Source: Aquirufa rosea (GTDB taxonomy: Bacteria > Bacteroidota > Bacteroidia > Cytophagales > Spirosomataceae). Taken from it: a stretch of 64,000 bases of DNA. The notes below the pieces were generated by a model, which was given only the letters and a program-made list of their open reading frames with translations, searched no databases and was not told the origin of the DNA. The stretch covers positions 26,381 to 90,380 of the forward strand of contig NZ_SDHY01000009.1 in the NCBI RefSeq assembly GCF_004118285.1, given 5' to 3'. Positions 62,084 through 64,000 of this stretch are shown one piece after another. Every line of letters starts with the position of its first letter. Within the stretch, counting starts at the first letter, position 1. A program made the translations under genes and the position numbers.

Positions 62084-64000
62084 ATGCAAAAAAGCTACCC
62101 CTTTTTTAAAGAATCTAAAAAGAAGTCTTTTTTTCCTAGACTGCTCTTGTTAGTAACTTTATTTTTCTCTATGGCAGCTACACCTGCGCTTGCAGGTTAT
62201 GTATCAGTATCCTTCAACGAAGGTTTTATTGGTGACCAAAACGGAAATAATAAAGCTCAAAATGCTGTTGCAGTTTCTACCACAGGAATCACTCGATTTT
62301 CTTTTGCTCAAAACTCAACAGGCTCAACCTTTCAGTTGCAAGGAAATGATTTACCAGGTTTTGTTACTTTTTACGACAAAAACAATGTTTATCATTCCAT
62401 TCCTGGTTTAATGAACTGGCGTGAAACCAGTGGTAGTACCATCAGAACAATGGTATTTTTACCGAATCCTGGTACTTCAGAAACGGTTACTCTAAATTCC
62501 GGAAGTTACACCATAAACGACACCAAAGCTATTGGTTTGACCTTCAATGGCCAAATCCTAAATATGTCGGGTGGAATTATAACGGGAAATGCAGCTACTG
62601 TTTCTTCGATGTTGACAGATTTAAATGCGTATTTAAATTCCCAACCCAAATTAAACATTACTGCAACCTTAAGTGTCACAGAAAATCCAAGTGGTACAAA
62701 TGCCGTCGCAACGGTTACCTTAAGCTCCGCAGCTACAGTTACCACCTTAGTAGATTACTCTACTTCAGGAGGAACAGCCACAAACGGCTCTGACTATACC
62801 AATACGAGTGGAACCTTAACATTTGCTGTTGGTGAATCGTCTAAGACCATTACAGTACCTATTCTTGACGATTTAATCGGTGAAAATACAGAAACATTCA
62901 ATATTGTCATTGCTAATGCCACGAATGCGGCTATCGTCACTAATACTACAGTAGTTTCCATTTTAGACAATGATGCGGCACCAAGTGGCCTAACATATAA
63001 TACGCCGAATGTATATTATGTTGGCACTACAATAAGTTCACTTGATCCAACAGTCAATGGATCAGTAGTTTCCTATGCATTAACAGGAACACTACCTGCT
63101 GGTTTATCTTTTGATACCTCAACAGGTAAAATAACGGGCACGCCAACTGCGGCTGCTACAACTGCTAGTTTCACCGTAACGGCAACTAACAATGTAGGTA
63201 GTACAACTTCCAATACTTTTACTATTGAAGTTCGAATTGCCCCTCCTAGTTCTCTGACATATAATACTCCAAATTCTTACACCGTTAACATAGCTATTAA
63301 TTCGCTTGATCCTTCCGTGACTGGAACTGTTACATCCTATGCTTTAACAGGAACTCTTCCTACTGGATTAACTTTTAATACTTCAACAGGTAAGATTACG
63401 GGTACGCCAACGGTTGTTACTGCAACAACAAGTTTTACGGTAACGGCAACTAACTCATCTGGAAGTACTACATCCAACACATTCACCATTACAGTAAGTG
63501 AAATTGTAGACTCAGATGGTGATGGCGTTTCCGATTCACAAGAGGCCATAGATGGCACTAATCCAAACGACGGCTGTTCATATAAGCCAGCGAGCCAGAT
63601 TTTTGCTAATACATCTACAGCATGGAGAAATACGGACTGCGATGGAGATGGCACCAACAACGGAACCGATTCAGAACCTTTAAATTATTGCGTGGGTGGT
63701 GCTGGTGGAAACCCTCCTAGCTTAGGAACTTCAGCTTATACTATTTTTGGATCCAATGACTGTGATGGTGATGGTATCTTAAATAGTGTAGAATGTGCTT
63801 GGGGTGGCCCAAGCTGTCAGGACTATGACTCTGATGGAATTCCAAACTTCCAGGATCCAGATTCAGATAACGATGGTATCCCAGATAGCATAGAAAAAAA
63901 TATTGACACAGACGGCGACGGAATTCCAAACTATTTAGACTTAGATTCAGATAACGATGGTATTTTGGATAGCACAGAAAAAGCGACTGACCGTGATGGT
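62084..64000 (+). CDS. Large secreted surface protein: Calx-beta, two Ig-like repeats, TSP3 calcium repeats (3' end outside window)
   Basis: The frame opened by ATG 62084 is uninterrupted to the last base (639 residues so far). A long signal peptide (residues 1-37, ending FFSMAATPALA) is followed by a 150-residue N-terminal domain, a Calx-beta domain (about 189-297: TATLSVTENPSGTNAVATVTL, DYSTSGGTATNGSDY, VVSILDND), and two near-identical Ig-like repeats (He_PIG type, about 298-382 and 386-472, each with SYALTGTLP.GL.F.TSTGKITGTP). After that come thrombospondin type-3 repeats (DSDGDGVSDSQEA, DCDGDGILN, DSDNDGIPDS). The Asp-rich TSP3 loops should bind calcium. This architecture is typical of Bacteroidota adhesins or gliding/biofilm proteins secreted by T9SS; the C terminus, not visible, should decide. 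Confidence 0.88.
   Translation, partial: MQKSYPFFKESKKKSFFPRLLLLVTLFFSMAATPALAGYVSVSFNEGFIGDQNGNNKAQNAVAVSTTGITRFSFAQNSTGSTFQLQGNDLPGFVTFYDKNNVYHSIPGLMNWRETSGSTIRTMVFLPNPGTSETVTLNSGSYTINDTKAIGLTFNGQILNMSGGIITGNAATVSSMLTDLNAYLNSQPKLNITATLSVTENPSGTNAVATVTLSSAATVTTLVDYSTSGGTATNGSDYTNTSGTLTFAVGESSKTITVPILDDLIGENTETFNIVIANATNAAIVTNTTVVSILDNDAAPSGLTYNTPNVYYVGTTISSLDPTVNGSVVSYALTGTLPAGLSFDTSTGKITGTPTAAATTASFTVTATNNVGSTTSNTFTIEVRIAPPSSLTYNTPNSYTVNIAINSLDPSVTGTVTSYALTGTLPTGLTFNTSTGKITGTPTVVTATTSFTVTATNSSGSTTSNTFTITVSEIVDSDGDGVSDSQEAIDGTNPNDGCSYKPASQIFANTSTAWRNTDCDGDGTNNGTDSEPLNYCVGGAGGNPPSLGTSAYTIFGSNDCDGDGILNSVECAWGGPSCQDYDSDGIPNFQDPDSDNDGIPDSIEKNIDTDGDGIPNYLDLDSDNDGILDSTEKATDRDG

Noticed and set aside
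62190..62411. 73-codon plus-strand frame inside the surface-protein gene
   Set aside because: Off-frame to the continuous reading frame from 62084, which carries a signal peptide and named domains.
63337..63660. 107-codon minus-strand frame near the window end
   Set aside because: It mirrors the Thr/Val-rich Ig repeats of the surface-protein gene; low-complexity shadow.
1..64000. CRISPR arrays, tRNA/rRNA genes, insertion sequences or prophage
   Set aside because: No regularly spaced repeats, no tRNA-like cloverleaf or rRNA stretch, and no transposase, integrase or phage structural gene was seen on reading the sequence.

Overview
The window looks like a chromosomal segment of an aerobic, glycan-degrading Bacteroidota, most likely a Cytophagales-type organism. 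Evidence: two SusC/SusD outer-membrane pairs, a type IX secretion (T9SS) C-terminal sorting domain, Bacteroidota-type promoter motifs (TAnnTTTG), many lipoproteins with short lipoboxes, AT-rich spacers, and families common in that group (DUF3500, DUF4407, DUF5117-type metalloproteases, GMC oxidoreductase with a gluconate-dehydrogenase-subunit-3 partner). The genus cannot be fixed from the sequence alone. I saw no tRNA, rRNA, CRISPR array, insertion sequence or phage gene. Both window ends cut through genes.

Layout. 1-9224: a starch-utilisation locus (3' end of susC, susD, a SusE/F-like triple-domain lipoprotein, then two GH13 amylases, the second with a T9SS sorting domain). 9237-12585: a polytopic membrane protein and a sulfatase, both on the minus strand. 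12761-18402: a light-repair block with three photolyase/cryptochrome-family proteins, a TIGR03643/DUF2805 protein and a 45-residue DUF2256 zinc-ribbon protein, with a GH10 xylanase lying between two of the photolyase genes. 18493-31228: mostly secreted enzymes and envelope proteins (NTF2-like protein, esterase, subtilase, metalloprotease, DUF4407 pair, PIG-L deacetylase, SGNH hydrolase, beta-barrel protein with an AraC regulator, and a CBM-like protein). 31373-33521: threonine catabolism (SDR-type threonine dehydrogenase plus kbl). 33592-38404: multicopper oxidase, glycerophosphodiesterase, Gfo/Idh/MocA oxidoreductase, DUF3500 protein.

38436-42855 is a four-gene deoxysugar-type catabolic operon (aldo/keto reductase, zinc alcohol dehydrogenase, TIM-barrel isomerase, mutarotase) behind a membrane-bound AraC regulator, with tandem and inverted AT repeats between regulator and operon. 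43357-51915 holds a large c-type cytochrome with HEAT repeats, MgtC, a BaiN/HI0933 flavoprotein, and a probably Tat-exported GMC dehydrogenase operon with an esterase. 51912-61378 holds a heparinase II/III-like enzyme, a CarboxypepD_reg protein, and a second SusC/SusD pair followed closely by a PhoPQ-regulated-type hydrolase (PqaA family). 62084 to the window end is the N-terminal part of a large surface protein (Calx-beta, two Ig-like repeats, thrombospondin type-3 calcium repeats).

Taken together, the window describes a cell specialised for binding, cutting and importing plant or algal glycans at its surface, with a substantial photoreactivation module suggesting a sunlit habitat. Many gene ends are marked by strong symmetrical hairpins (22167, 24943, 33528, 38408, 46030, 54835) that act as natural operon boundaries.
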